DNA from: Prorocentrum cordatum
Taxonomy: Eukaryota > Sar > Dinophyceae > Prorocentrales > Prorocentraceae
Direction of reading: 5' to 3'
Length of the DNA: 64,000 nucleotides
Assembly: GCA_963575745.1 (NCBI GenBank)
Contig: CAUYUJ010000891.1
Span: 1,360,993-1,424,992, forward strand
In this document: in pieces, positions 49,906-60,879 of the stretch
How the letters are laid out: every line of letters starts with the position of its first letter
Numbering within the stretch: the first letter of the stretch is position 1
Notes under the pieces: generated by a model
The model's database searches: none
The model's input: only the letters and a program-made list of their open reading frames with translations
What the model was told of the DNA's origin: nothing
Position numbers and translations under genes: made by a program

Positions 49906-50745
49906 TTGCACACCCCTCACACGCGTCGTGACCCCATAGGGAGCTCCACCGAAGGCACCAGTGGCACAGTTCGCATGCGGTTCCCCCCCCATTTCGGCAC
50001 ACCCTACGCACGGTTCGTGGCCCCATCAGGAGCTCCGCGGAAGGCTTCAGAGGCCAAGTTCGCATGCGGTACCCCGCCCAATTCGGCACAGCCGTCACGC
50101 GGTTTGTGGCCCCATAGGGAGTTCCGCCGAAGGTTTCAGTGGCGAAGTTCGCACGCAGTTCCCCGCCCATTTCGGCACACCCCTCACACGGCTCGTGGCC
50201 CCGTAAGAAGTTCCGCCGAAGGCCTCAGTGGCAAAGTTCGCATACGGATCCCCACCAAATTCGGCACACCCTTCACACGGTCCGTGGCCCCATAGGGAGC
50301 TGCACCGAAGGCCTCAGTGGCAAAGTTCGCATGCGGTTCCTCGCCCATTTCGGCACACCCTTCACAGGGCTCGTGGCCCCATAGGGAGCTCCGCCGAAGG
50401 CCTCAGTGGCAAAGTTCGCATCCGGTTCCCCGCCCACTTCGGCACACCCCTCATACGGTTCGTGGCCCCACAGGGAGCTCCGCCGAAGGCTTCAGAGGCC
50501 AAGTTCGCATGCGGTACCCCGCCCAATTCGGCACAGCCGTCACGCGGTTTGTGGCCCCATAGAGAGTTCCACCGAAGGTTTCAGTGGCACAGTTCGCACG
50601 CGGTTCCCCGCCCATTTCAGCACACCCCTCACACGGTTCGTGACCCCACAGGGAGTTCCGCCGAAGGCCTCAGTGGCAAAGTTCGCATGCGGTTCCCCGC
50701 CCATTTCGGCACACCTTTCACACGGTTCGTTCATGGCCACTGGAA
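49906..50745. repeat. 89-bp tandem array, about 9.5 units
   Basis: The unit includes CGCCGAAGGCCTCAGTGGCA, AAGTTCGCATGCGGTTCC, CCGCCCATTTCGGCACACCC and CACACGGTTCGTGGCCCC. Units at 49961, 50050, 50139, 50228, 50317, 50406, 50495, 50584 and 50673 are exactly 89 bp apart. Since 89 is not a multiple of three, all three frames are cycled and the long open frames are chance. Confidence 0.95.
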
Positions 50746-51184
50746 GGCCCGTCGAAAGATGGACCCAGAACGCGGTATCCACATTTGCTTATGGTCGGGT
50801 CCTTCGTCAGGCTACCTAATTGTTTGAGATGTTTCTTGCCGCTTCTGCTGAGACCGCAAGTGGAAGCCTCCAGAGACCTCCAGCGCAAATCTGGAAAAAC
50901 ATTCAAAACCGCCCAGGCCTGCAGACAGTCTGGCGCCCCTCCTCCTCCTCGTCCTCCTCCTCCTCCTCCTCCTCTTCCTCCTGCTCCCCCTCCTCCTCCT
51001 CCTTCTCCATCTCCTCCTCCTCCTCCTCCTCCTTCTCCTCCTCCATCTCCTCCTCCTCCTCCTGCTCCTCCTCCTCCCCCCCCTCCTCCTCCTCCTTCTC
51101 ATCCTCATCCTCCTCCTCATCGTCCTCATCCTTCTCCTCCGTCTCATCCTTCTCCTCTTCCTCCTCATCCTCCTCCTCCTCTTC
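50746..51184. repeat. Short unique flank then (CTC)n tract
   Basis: Unique sequence to 50940, then CTCCTC with GCTCC, TTCTCC and CATCTCC interruptions to 51184. Confidence 0.85.
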
Positions 51185-51480
51185 CTGCCCGCCCTTCGGA
51201 ACCAGGGGCTACGCCCCCTGGGGCTGCTCAGGGCAGGGTTCCAAGGGAGCCTTCTGCGGCGGGCCCCCCCGCTCGATCGCGCTTGGCAGGGAGCCCTGGG
51301 CAGGCCTGTGCGAACGCGGGGCCCGCGCCCACATGTCCCGCAGAGGCACCGTCCCCTGCCGCATCCGGTCGGCCGCCGCTCTCGGGATCCACCCCCGGCG
51401 CGCGCGTTTGTTCTCTCTCTGGATGCGGCAATAATCGCTCCCCCCCCCCTTGGATCCGCGGGGGGGGCGCACGCGATGTC
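51185..51480 (+). other. Non-repetitive island between microsatellites, possibly coding
   Basis: About 300 bp of unique GC-rich sequence open in more than one frame on each strand. One + frame is Cys/Gly-rich (GYAPWGCSGQGSKGAFCGG). There is no motif and no clear splice border, so coding status is undecided. Confidence 0.25.
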
Positions 51481-51534
51481 GGAACGGGCGGAGGGCGGGT
51501 GGAAGCAGAGGAGGGGGAGAAGGAGGAGGAGAAG

Positions 51535-51896
51535 GCCACCATCACCACCACTGCCATTATCATCAGCAGCATCATCAGCAGCAGCATCACCGTCATCGTC
51601 AGCGTCATCATCAGCGTCATTATCATCAGCAGCATTAGCATCATCATTATCATCATCAGCAGCATCATCACTATCAGCATCAGCATCGCCATCGTCATCG
51701 GCATCATAATCATACTCCGCATCAGCAGCAGCAGCATCATCATCACTACCACCACCAACATCACCATCAGCATCATCAGCATCGGCATCAGCATCAACAG
51801 CATAATCGTCATGGTCATCATCGCCATCACTCCCATCACCATCACCATCATCATCACCACCACCAGCATCAACATCCTCATCATCACCATCTGTAT
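51535..51896. repeat. (CAT/CAG)n microsatellite
   Basis: CATCAT, CAGCAT and CACCAT mixtures over 360 bp. Confidence 0.93.
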
Positions 51897-51904
51897 CAGC
51901 ACCG

Positions 51905-52410
51905 CCTTCCCCCTCCTCCTTCTCCTCCTCTCTCCTCTCTCCTTTCTCCTCTCTCGCCTCTCTCCTCTCTCCTCTCTCCTCTCCTCTCCTCTCCTCCTCC
52001 TCCTCCTCCTCCTCCTCCTCCTCCTCCTCCTCCTCCTCTTCCTCCTCTTCCTCCGCCTTCTCCTCCCCATTCTCCTGCTCCTCCTCCTCCTCCTCCTCCG
52101 TCCCCTCTCCCTCCTCTTCCTCCTCGTCCTCCTCGTCCTCCCCGTCCTCCTCCTCCTGATCCTCTCCATCCCCCAACCCCCGAAAACACCTCAAGAGAGC
52201 ACCCCCGAGCACTTTATACGCCTCCTAAATAGATTTCTCGTCCTCTTCCTGCTGCTCCTCCTCCTGCTGCTGCTCCTCCTGCTGCTGCTGCTCCTCCTGT
52301 TTCTCCTCCTCCTTCTCCTCCTCCTCCTCCTTGTCCTCCTCCTCCTTCTCCCTCATCCTCTTCCTCCTGCCATCCTCCCCCCTCATCCTCCCTCCTCCTC
52401 GGCCTCCTCC
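51905..52410. repeat. (TCC)n/CTCTCC microsatellite
   Basis: TCC and TCTCC runs with CTGCTGCTCC (52250-52300) interruptions, running directly into a tandem spliced-leader relict. Confidence 0.93.
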
Positions 52411-52414
52411 TCCT

Positions 52415-52450
52415 CCGTGGCCATGTTGGATCAAGCCATTTTGGCTCAAG
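52415..52450 (+). other. Tandem relict spliced leaders (full-length plus 15-base)
   Basis: 52415-52435 matches the 21-base spliced leader at 18 positions. It is followed without gap by CCATTTTGGCTCAAG (52436-52450), an exact 15-base truncated leader. An older relict joined to a 3' truncated leader is the known signature of repeated mRNA recycling in dinoflagellates, in which a retrocopy carrying a relict is trans-spliced again at the AG of the old leader. Confidence 0.85.
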
Positions 52451-53013
52451 CACAGGCTCGAGGATTGTCCGTAGCATGTTTTCTCTCGGATGGGGCCTCA
52501 GCGAGTCCGAGCCCTGCGCCGTCAAGGGGCCCGCGGGGGGAGACGTGGCAGCCGCACGCAGTACTGCAGTTTCACGCGTGAAGCAGGGCGAGTGCGACTT
52601 CGGCTTAACACTGCAGCTTCACCTGTCAAACTTTGGAGATTTTCGCTGGGGCCCTCTTCAGCTAGCCGTCCTTTGGTTATGGCAGTCTCGTGCTGCTGTT
52701 CTGTTGATTCCTCCCCATGGTCCTCGGGTGTCTGTTCTGCCGTGCAGGGGAGGATCCGGGGGTGCCCTGTCAGTATGTCCTAAAGGCTTATGTTGTTGCC
52801 TGTTTCACACATCTCCTCCTCCTCCTCCTCCTCCTCCTCCTCCTCCTCCTCCTCCTCCTCCTCCTCCTCCTCCTGGGTATGTATCTCAAATCTTTGGGTG
52901 CAACCGCTGGGCCTTATTTCAAACATTGCTTCCTTTGTTACCATGGCAGTAAACGTTGGTGCTGTTTCGTTTCTCTCCCCACTGAGAGGAACGAAGAATG
53001 GCATAAACATACA
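52451..53013 (+). other. Body downstream of SL relicts; (CTC)n at 52811-52875
   Basis: A frame from ATG 52476 is open for about 110 unique codons (MFSLGWGLSESEPCAVKGPA onward) before entering the CTC tract. No domain recognised. It may be the remains of the retroposed gene. Confidence 0.3.
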
Positions 53014-53147
53014 AACTCGGAGGTCCTCGCGGATTTCTGGGATCCGCGCTGGAACCCCTTGGCGGCGCCTCCGGCGGCGCCCCTGGCGCGCTCCGCGCGT
53101 CAGGGGGGCCAACGCCGATAAGAGAAATCTGCGCGGACCTCCGAGTT
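53014..53147. mobile_element. Introner/MITE-like element with best-preserved inverted repeats, copy 6
   Basis: Starts AACTCGGAGGTCCTCGCGGA and ends TCTGCGCGGACCTCCGAGTT. The arms pair over roughly 38 bases with few mismatches and include GGATCCGCGCTGG against CCAACGCCGAT. Weak symmetry extends about 15 bases further out on each side (CATAAACATAC against GTTATGCTCATG). Core CCTCCGGCGGCGCCCCTGGC. Confidence 0.8.
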
Positions 53148-53640
53148 GTTATGCTCATGCTATGTTTAGTTCCCCTACCCATGGCTTTCGGGTTCCTATT
53201 ATACCGTGCCGGGGAGAAGACCTGGAGTGCCCAGGGCTGCTTGGATGTTGGGTTGGTTGGTTGTTTGTTCGTGTTCATTCGGAGTTTAACGACATTGTCC
53301 TCGCGTGCTTGAGCATGGCGCAATGGTTTTCTGTCTACGAACCGTGCTTTGTGTCACGCTCGTACAATCAATTGCGTGGGTCTCGTCATTTTTGGTGGAT
53401 CGGGAGGTGTTTTCTGCGATGTGGATGTGGCGCCGCGGTCGCCGCACATTCCTCAGCTGTCTGCGTGGGTTGCATCTTCCTCGTTCTATCAGTCGTTGCG
53501 TGTTTCTCACATAATTCAAATTGTATCCGCTGTTAGTGGCTTGGCTTGGAAGGAGCGAACATCCTCATGGTGGAGGGACTCCGATTACGATATCACGTTG
53601 TTTTCGTCGTTTTCCGCAGCTTTCTCGGCTGGCTCCACAG
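53148..53640. other. AT-richer flank; no supported gene
   Basis: Open frames of 70-80 codons exist but show no motif. The end carries two acceptor-like sites, TTTTCCGCAG and GGCTCCACAG. Confidence 0.4.
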
Positions 53641-53690
53641 GTGGGCCTCCTGTTCTTCGTCGCCGCGGTGCTCATCGAGTTCAGGGGGTG
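53641..53690 (+). CDS. Short exon-like island, hydrophobic
   Basis: After GGCTCCACAG the frame reads VGLLFFVAAVLIEF then RGW, a good membrane segment. The donor may lie after GAGTTCAG. Very short, so weakly supported; no family call. Confidence 0.3.
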
Positions 53691-53771
53691 GCGTGCTACT
53701 TCATATCACTCCTGTGATTTCGGTAACCCTGGTAATCCTCCTCCTGATCATCTCCTCCTCCTCCGCGTCAT

Positions 53772-53802
<31 letters not shown>

Positions 53803-53937
53803 ATCATCATCAGCAGCAGCATCAGCATCAGCATCAGCATCAGCATCATCATCAGCTCCTCCTCCTCCTCATCATCATCATCATAATCAGAACCATCAGC
53901 ACCTGAATCGTTTCCTCTTCTCCATCCTCCACGGCAG
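53691..53937. repeat. (CAT/CAG)n microsatellite region
   Basis: CAT/CAG repeats at 53765-53890 between two exon-like islands, ending in a pyrimidine stretch and ACGGCAG. Confidence 0.85.
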
Positions 53938-54122
53938 TACCCGCTGGAGTGCCCGCCGCGCCATGTGTCCAGCGACCGCCTCCCTATGCCCGTCGGCCAC
54001 CCGACGAGGTGCTTCGGCCGGGCGACAACGTCCAGGTGGAGTACGCCGGGACGCAGGGGGAGGAGCGGGCCGCCTTGAATGCCTTGTGGGCCCGCGGAGG
54101 AGGAGCACGTCTCGTTTTCGCT
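53938..54122 (+). CDS. Exon-like island with GTGAGT donor, unknown protein
   Basis: After CTCCACGGCAG the frame reads PAGVPAAPCVQRPPPYARRP, PDEVLRPGDNVQVEYAGTQG and EERAALNALWARGG, ending at GCT|GTGAGT, a consensus donor. The DEVLRPGDNVQVEYAG part resembles the start of a small beta domain, but I cannot name a family. With 53641 it may form part of one membrane protein gene. Confidence 0.45.
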
Positions 54123-56329
54123 GTGAGTCTTCTGCCCCATCGCTTGGTGTTGCTCCCGGTGTACAGGGCCAGGAGTCGGCCCCAAAGGCAACAACCAAAC
54201 GAGGAGCGGGAGGCACCCCACAATTGGCAGATGTTATGGGATGCGAGGAACTTATTTGCCCCAGACGATGGCGTAGCGTAGAAACGCGTTGGGATGTGTC
54301 AATCGCTTGTTTTGTTCATCGCTCTCTTTTCTCTCTATATATACGTGTGTGTAAATACATTTGCACGCATTTTAGATAAATCTTGTATCGTCCGCCCCAC
54401 GTCTCTCTGGATCTGCATGTGTCTACAGCATATGTCCAGTATATCCCTTTCGTTCTTTCTAGGGAGAGATGTATGTATGTGCTTATAGTTTGGCCCCCTC
54501 CCTTTAGATAGATATATATATATATATATGAGACACCTGCGCCGATGTACAAGCACATACCGGTGTGTCATCAACGCACTCTTCTGTCGCGGTGCAAGGG
54601 GCAAGCCGACGAAGGAGAAAGGGGGGCGCTAGCAGGGTAGGTGGGGTTGAGAAGTTTGGATAGTTTGCAAGTGGGATGGGGGAGGCGGGCAACACTTTGG
54701 AGTGGGAGAAGGGGGACGGGGAGGATTTTTGGGCGTCGCCGCCATCTTCTCCTGTTCGTTCTCCCTTTCCCGATTCCGTCCCTTCCTTCACCGTCCCCTC
54801 TCGTGCTAGGCAACTCTTCCTCGTCGCACCACCAGGCGTGTCGGTAGGGCGAGCCAGAAGCTTCTCCAGATGAATCTGATCGATGCCTGATCCCAACGCT
54901 TGACAACCTCAAAGGATGGGGGGGCGTACGGCTTTCGGAATGTGGCTCTCGCCGAGAAGCCGCGCACATCCCTAGGGTTCCAACAGCAGCACGGCTGGAT
55001 GGTGAGTGGTTTTCAGAGAGCGGCTCTCGTGTTCTTATTGCGCGCTTTGATATAACAAGTCACCTCAGCGCCGCGCACATGTGCATCAAAAGCCAGCAAG
55101 AAAAATCACCCAGATGGAGGACCGTCGATGTCCGAGATGTGGTTTTCGTTTGCGTGCCGCGCGCATCCGAATTGCCACAAGCCATACGGATAAAGCACAG
55201 GTGGTGTTCCAACATGATTATTATTTCTGCACCGCGTACATCCGTCTTCAAAGTTTCCAACAGCTGCACGGCTGGCGGGCGGGTCGTCGTCACAACATTG
55301 CTACCGCGTGATACTCGAGACCTTTGCTGTCTTACGTTCCGACCGAGCAGCAAAGAAGGTGGGGGCGGCCCCATTCGATCATGCAAATAGCCTCCAGCCT
55401 CGTGGCACGATCAGGTAAAGCTTGAACTGTCCAGCAGCTACACGGACTGAGGGTGACTACGTTTACAAAATGTTATTATCGCTCTGTCGCGGCACACATG
55501 CTCAAGCTCCTCGCACTTGCATGCGTGGTGCGCGGTTCCCTTCTCGAGCCGAGCGCGTGCTTCCAAGCGTCTGCTGCCGAAGTTGCACACATGGCGGACT
55601 CCAGAAGCCCTGAATCCAAGAGCGTCGACGTCTCACTGTTTTACGTCCGCTGGCAGACCTGCCGACGTTTCCCTTCCGCCGCCTTCTCCAAACATCCGAC
55701 GCGTTTTTTTTCTCAGCGCTCCCCCGAGGTCTGGACCTCTTCCCCTGGACGGGTTTCATCCCGGGTCGTGCCTTGCTGTCCCTGGGGCGGGTGAGGGCCC
55801 CTGGAAGCGGATCAGGATGGAAAGCCGACTTGGGGGAAAGGATCGGGATTTCCGGGAGGCCAGATTGGAAAAATCTAGGCATCGGGATTCTGGGTCAGGA
55901 CAGCGACGGTCGCGCGCGCTGGGCTCACCTCTTGGCCCTGCTCCTTCCAGTTGCGGCCGGACCGAGGTATAAGGTCGAGGTCGGTTCGGGGAGGGTGCCC
56001 TATTGCTCTTCGTGATTGTTGGATGTTCTTGTGCATCCTGGAGGAGAGCACCCTCGAATGTTCTTCAGTTTGGGCTGGAGGAGGGTCTCATGTTCTTGCG
56101 GGGTGCTCTTCTGTCCTAGGTCCGAACGTAATCCTCCTCCCGGGCACTAGCTTTGGCAACCGCGCCGCCCGTTCAGTCCCTCCTGTTCTTCATGCGTTTG
56201 GTGACAGTGCGGGGTCCGTTCGCTGTGCCGGCTGAGGTGGGGTAACTCAAGGCGTGAGCTCCGCCACAGTAAGAATTGTAGGCGCGTGATCTGTTGTGTT
56301 GGCCAGCGTGGGCCCCAAACAGTGTATGT
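54123..56329. other. No supported gene; R2 repeats and R1 copy
   Basis: AT-rich sequence with TATATA at 54518-54532, R2-family units between about 54930 and 55620 (landmarks GTGGCTCTCGCC, CCGCGCACATCC, TCTTCAAAGTTTCCAACAGC), and an R1 copy at 55720-55880. Frames here derive from repeats. Confidence 0.45.
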
Positions 56330-56745
56330 TTCGGAGTATATGTAGTGCCATATATGTGGTGCACTCCGTATGGTACAATCGATGTGGTGCAGTATAGATG
56401 TGATGCAATCTATGTTGTGAACTCTACGCTGTGGAACACATGTTGTGCAATGTGTGTTGTGCTATCTATGTTGTGCAATCGATGCGGTGCAGCTTATGTG
56501 GTGCAAGATCTGTCATACAATCTAGGTTGTGCAGTATATGTGGTGTAATATGTGCTGAGCAACGGACGTGGCTCACTACATATATATATATATATACATG
56601 ATCCACACATATCTATATGACAATGTGTTGTGCACTCCTGCGTGGTGCAATAGGTGTTGTACAGCTCATGTGGTGCAAGCCATGTGATGCAACATATGCG
56701 GTGCAATGCATGTGATGTAGTATACGTGGCTCTGTGTTTCGCCAT
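56330..56745. repeat. TGTGGTGCAATCTATG minisatellite
   Basis: About 20 diverged units of 18-20 bp, with a TA tract (56578-56597) inside. It is AT-rich and ends near 56730. Confidence 0.85.
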
Positions 56746-57640
56746 CTAGGGCGGGGCGGCGGCGACATGGCGGCCAGAGCGCCAGACGGGCCCAGACGAC
56801 AGGTGGCGACGAAGCGTCGGCATGGCCGCCAGGCCGACCGTCAGGCCCAGTGTCTTAAGTGTAACCATTGTTTGGAGAATGAATGTGTGTGTGTCTATGT
56901 ATATATATATATATATAATAAAAATTTAAATAAAAAACAAAAAACAAAAAACTGGGGGGCAGGCCCGGTGCCCACAAACAGCTGCCCCGATCCCCCATGG
57001 GAGGACGGGGCGGCCGGGGAGATCCAAAATAGTCCAGGAGGGCCTCCAGAGGTTCCCCAGCCGGCCCAAGCGGGCCCCGAGTCGCCGAAAGACCGCTCCA
57101 GGACGCCCAAGATAGGCCCAGGACGGCCCGAGAAGACCCCCAAGGCACTCCACGACGCTTCAAGAAGACGCCTCTCCCGAGCGCTTCAAGAGACCACAAT
57201 CGTCAATTTTGCGAGGGTTTTGGAGAGATGTTGGCCTGCCAGCCTTTTCGGCTGTCCGACGTCCCAGGCCGGCTCCATAGGCCCCCAAGAGCGCCCCAAG
57301 ACGGCCCATGAGGGCCCCCAGACGGCCCCAGAGGCGCCCAAGAGAGCCCCAAGACGGCCCCAAGATGCGCCCAAAAGGGGGACCACGACTCCAAAAGTCG
57401 ACCCTCCCGCTTGAAGAGTGTCCCAGGAGGCCCCAAGGAGCCCCCCAGAGGCCCCAGGAGGCCCCCGAGAGGAACCCATGAGACCCAAACAAAGCCTCAA
57501 GAGGCCACAAAACAGCCCCGAGGAGGCCCCACAACGGTCCCAAAACGGCTACCGAGAAGCTGCGAAATTGCCTTCACGACGTCCCCGACAGGCCAACCAC
57601 GAGATCCAAACCAACACCCATGAGGCCTCTGACCCACCAC
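56746..57640. repeat. Long dispersed repeat D, copy 1
   Basis: The unique part 56746-56890 is followed by a TA tract (56897-56920), then from 56955 a repeat block starting CTGGGGGGCAGGCCCGG and ending near ACCCATGAGGCCTCTGACCC (57640). A second copy lies at 60880-61540 in the same orientation, also directly after a TA tract. The inside is CCCAAGA-type low complexity. Confidence 0.85.
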
Positions 57641-57674
57641 CTAGGGCACCCGCCGCCCGCCCGCCGTCCGCGTA

Positions 57675-57955
57675 GCACGCACCACTCTGTACTCAACAGC
57701 TTCAGTCTCCAAGACAACACCCTGTAGTCAACAGCCCCGTCTTCAAGGCAACACCCTGTACTCAACAAGCTCCCGCTGCAAGAGAGCACCCTTAAGGAAT
57801 TCATTCAAATCCCGACCCGCCCGCCCGCCCGCCACCCGCCCGCCCGCCCGGCGCCCGCCCGGCCGCTCGCCCGCCTTCCGCGTAGCACGCGCCACCCTGT
57901 ACTCAACAGCCTCCGCCTCCAAGACAACACCTAGCATTCAACAGCCCCCAGGGCT
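57675..57955. repeat. CAACACCCTGTACTCAACAG tandem units and (CCGC)n
   Basis: Units of about 40-45 bp at 57683-57780, then CGCCCGCCCGCC at 57815-57885, then the same units and the same CCGCGTAGCACGC leader again at 57886-57945. So a block of about 220 bp is partly duplicated. Confidence 0.8.
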
Positions 57956-60760
57956 CCCGGGACTGCCCGGGCCCGCTCCCAAACACGCACGACACGCCAA
58001 GAGGGCCCTAAAGATTGCCAAGACAGCCCCAAGAGGCCCCGGACACGCCGAAGATGGCCTCAGGACGGCCGACGACGCCGCCACAACGCCCCAAGAGCGC
58101 CTCCAGAGGCCCCTCCAAATCGCCCCGCATTTTTGCGCTCTCGCATGTTCCGCCTCCCCACGGTCCCGGACGGCGTCAGAGGCCCTTCAGATCGCTCCAA
58201 GACGGCCGAAGAGGCTCCCAAGGAAAGACCAGAGACGGCCCAGGAGGCTCCCCAGATAATTCAAGAGGGCCTCGAGAGCGCCCCAAGAGAGCCCCAAGAG
58301 CGATCCAAGAAGGCCCGAAGAGCGCGACATGTCAAGGTCTCCGGCCTGAGAGGCTCCTAGGACGCCCCCGGAGGCCATCAAGAGGCTCCCAAGAAGCCCC
58401 GTGAGGCTCCCAAGAGGGCCCCCCGGAAGCCCCAATAAGCCCCCATGCGGCCCCCAAGAGACCTCGGTAAATCGTATTTCCCAGAGCTTTCCGGGAGCAT
58501 GATTCCTTGGGCTTCCGCCCACCGCCCCAACAATGTTTACAACAGACTTGCCGACAAGGCCAAAAAGAGCTCCTCGGTAAGCCCCCAGAGCCCTAGAGAG
58601 CAGAACAAATCATGCTCCCGGAAAGCTTCCTGGGAACATGATTCTCGGGTTGCCGCCCTCTCCCCAAACCAGGATAAAAAAAACGAGAGTCCCAAGCAGC
58701 GCTACCTGCCGCCACGCTCGGAGACGCGTCAGGCCCCGAAGCCTCCGGAGGCGCCCAACGACACCCCAACCAATCATGTCCCCAGGAAGTCTTACGGCCA
58801 GTGCCGCCGACGTTGAAGGAGGACGGTCCAGGACACCCAGAAATCTTCCAAACAGGCTTCCAATAGGGCGCCGAGACCCCAACACAGACGAAAAGGGCCG
58901 CAAGAGGCCCCGAAACGAGGACATACCGTTCGAACACGCCCAAGATGGCCTCCGGACGGCCCACAAGGCTTCCAACACGGCCCAAAGGGACGCCAAAATC
59001 ATTGATTGTCCCTAGGTTTTGATGGATTTCAGACACCCAATGTCGCCCCAACAGGCTCCCACGAGGGCGCCGAGACGGCCCAGGGACGCCCTGCCGCAGG
59101 CACGAGGCGGGGCCCGCGGGACGGGGCCCTCGCACCGGTGGGCCCGGGGGCCCTGCCGTGGCGCTGGGGGCCTTGGAAAGTCGCCCGAAGACGGCCCTGG
59201 CGTTTCCAGACAACGAAAACGACCAATGACCGCCCGAGATCACCCCAGAATTGGTCCCTGACTGTCCAAGAGGCCTCGAAGACGCCCCAAGAGGTCTCCA
59301 AGATGGCTCCCAAGGAGCCCCAGGAGGCACAGCTAATTTGTTTTCCTGTGGTTTTTTATCGATTTTCGAGTTCTCGCCTAGATGCTTTAATTCCCGCTCC
59401 AAGGCATCCCCAGAGGCCTCGAAGACGGTGACAAGACAGCCCACGGGGGTCCCAAGACGGCGCCAGAGGCGCCCAAGGCGGCCCGAGAGGGCCCCAAGAC
59501 GGCCCCAAGATGGAGCCAAGAGGGTTGACACGAACCGGAAATCCGAGTCTTCCACCCCGAGAGGCTCTCAGGAGGCCCCGAGAAGCCCTTAACAGGCTCC
59601 AAGAGGCCCCAAGAAGCCCCCCAGCGGGCCGAAGAGTATCCAAGAGGCCTCCCACGAAGGCCCCAAGAAGCAAAAATCCATGTCTTGCCATAGGCGTTTG
59701 ATTGATGTTAGAGTTTTCAGCCTTTTGGCGCCCTGACGCTCCAAGACGGCCCAAAAGGCCTCCAAGATTAATCCAAGATAGCCCAAGAGGCCTCCAACAG
59801 GGCCCAAAGTAGTCCGAGAGGGCACCAATACGGCCCCAAGGGGGGCCCACGAGAGGTAATACGAACCGAAAATTCGAGCCTTCCACCCCGAGAGGCTCTC
59901 AGGAAGCCCCAGAGGCCCCCGAATAGGACCCAAGAGGCCCCCCTCAAGAAGCTCCCCAGAAGGCCGAAGAGGTTCCAAGAAGCATTGTTTTCCCATCGGC
60001 TTTTGATGGATTTTTGAGTTCCCAGCCTTTTGGCATCCCGACGCTCCAAGACGGCCCAAGTGGTCCCCACGGCCGCTCCAAGATAGCCGAAGAGGCCTCC
60101 AAGAGGGCCCCAAGACGGCCCACGAGGGCCCCAAGACGGTGCCCGAGGCGCCCAACACGGCCCGAGAGGGCCCCAAGAGAGTCCCAAGAAGGGGAACGCG
60201 AACCCAACAGCAGAGCTTTCCGCCCCAAGAGGCCCACGTGAGGCCCCAAGAGTCCACAAGTGGTCCGACGAGGCCCCCCAAAGCCCCCCAAAAGGCTCAC
60301 AGGAGACGTACACGGGGCCCCAAGGTAGCCGAGCAGTGTTCTCGATGCATCAAAATTGCTTCAAGGAGGCCCCGGGAGGCTGCCGGATTGCCCCAGTGTG
60401 GCCTCAAGCCGGGCCTCGACGCAGCCAAGACGGCCAATTGACTGCTTCAGACTGCAGAACATCACTTTCCAACTGCCCGGAGAACCCCGACGATGCCCCC
60501 AAGGGACCCCAAGAAGCCCCAAGATGCCCCCCCTTGAAGCACCCAAGAGGTGTCTCCAACAGCCAATTGAGGAAGAGCACGGAGAACCCCCCAGAAGCCC
60601 TTCAGATGCCCCCACGAAGACCCAAGAGGTTCCCAAGAGGCCCTCAGGAGGCGCGACTATGTCACGCGCCTGTGCTTGATAGCGCTGTCCAAGATCTTCT
60701 AGCGCGCCCCTGGGCTAGAACCTGAGCTCGCGCGAAGCGCGCGCGATGGTTCTAGTATAT
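57956..60760. repeat. CCCAAGAGGCCCC / CCCAAGACGGCCC low-complexity field
   Basis: Degenerate purine-pyrimidine alternation with a CCCAAGA core every 10-30 bp. Larger-scale duplications exist: the block around 59400-59700 (AATCCGAGTCTTCCACCCCG, GAGAGGCTCTCAGGA) recurs diverged near 59860-60000 and again around 60010-60250. No genes; all long frames are compositional. Confidence 0.8.
58480..58800. repeat. Recurrent palindrome with GGAAAGCTTCC centre
   Basis: A near-perfect palindrome of about 36 bp spans 58608-58643 (arms AATCATGCTCCC and GGGAACATGATT around GGAAAGCTTCC). Half or diverged copies lie at 58487-58512 and 58775-58795, and further copies at 63800-63830 and 63915-63945. Confidence 0.75.
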
Positions 60761-60769
60761 CTATATATA

Positions 60770-60832
60770 AAAATGTGTATATATATGTACATACATACAT
60801 TCATATACATATATACATATATACAAATATAC

Positions 60833-60873
<41 letters not shown>
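60770..60873. repeat. (TA)n / TATACA microsatellite
   Basis: TATATACATA changing to pure TA at 60840-60871, directly upstream of repeat D copy 2. Confidence 0.95.
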
Positions 60874-60876
<3 letters not shown>

Positions 60877-60879
60877 CCC

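Noticed and set aside
49906-50745. CRISPR-like array (regular 89-bp spacing)
   Set aside because: Whole units are repeated with no unique spacers; the genome is eukaryotic. The same reason applies to the 68-bp and 90-bp arrays.
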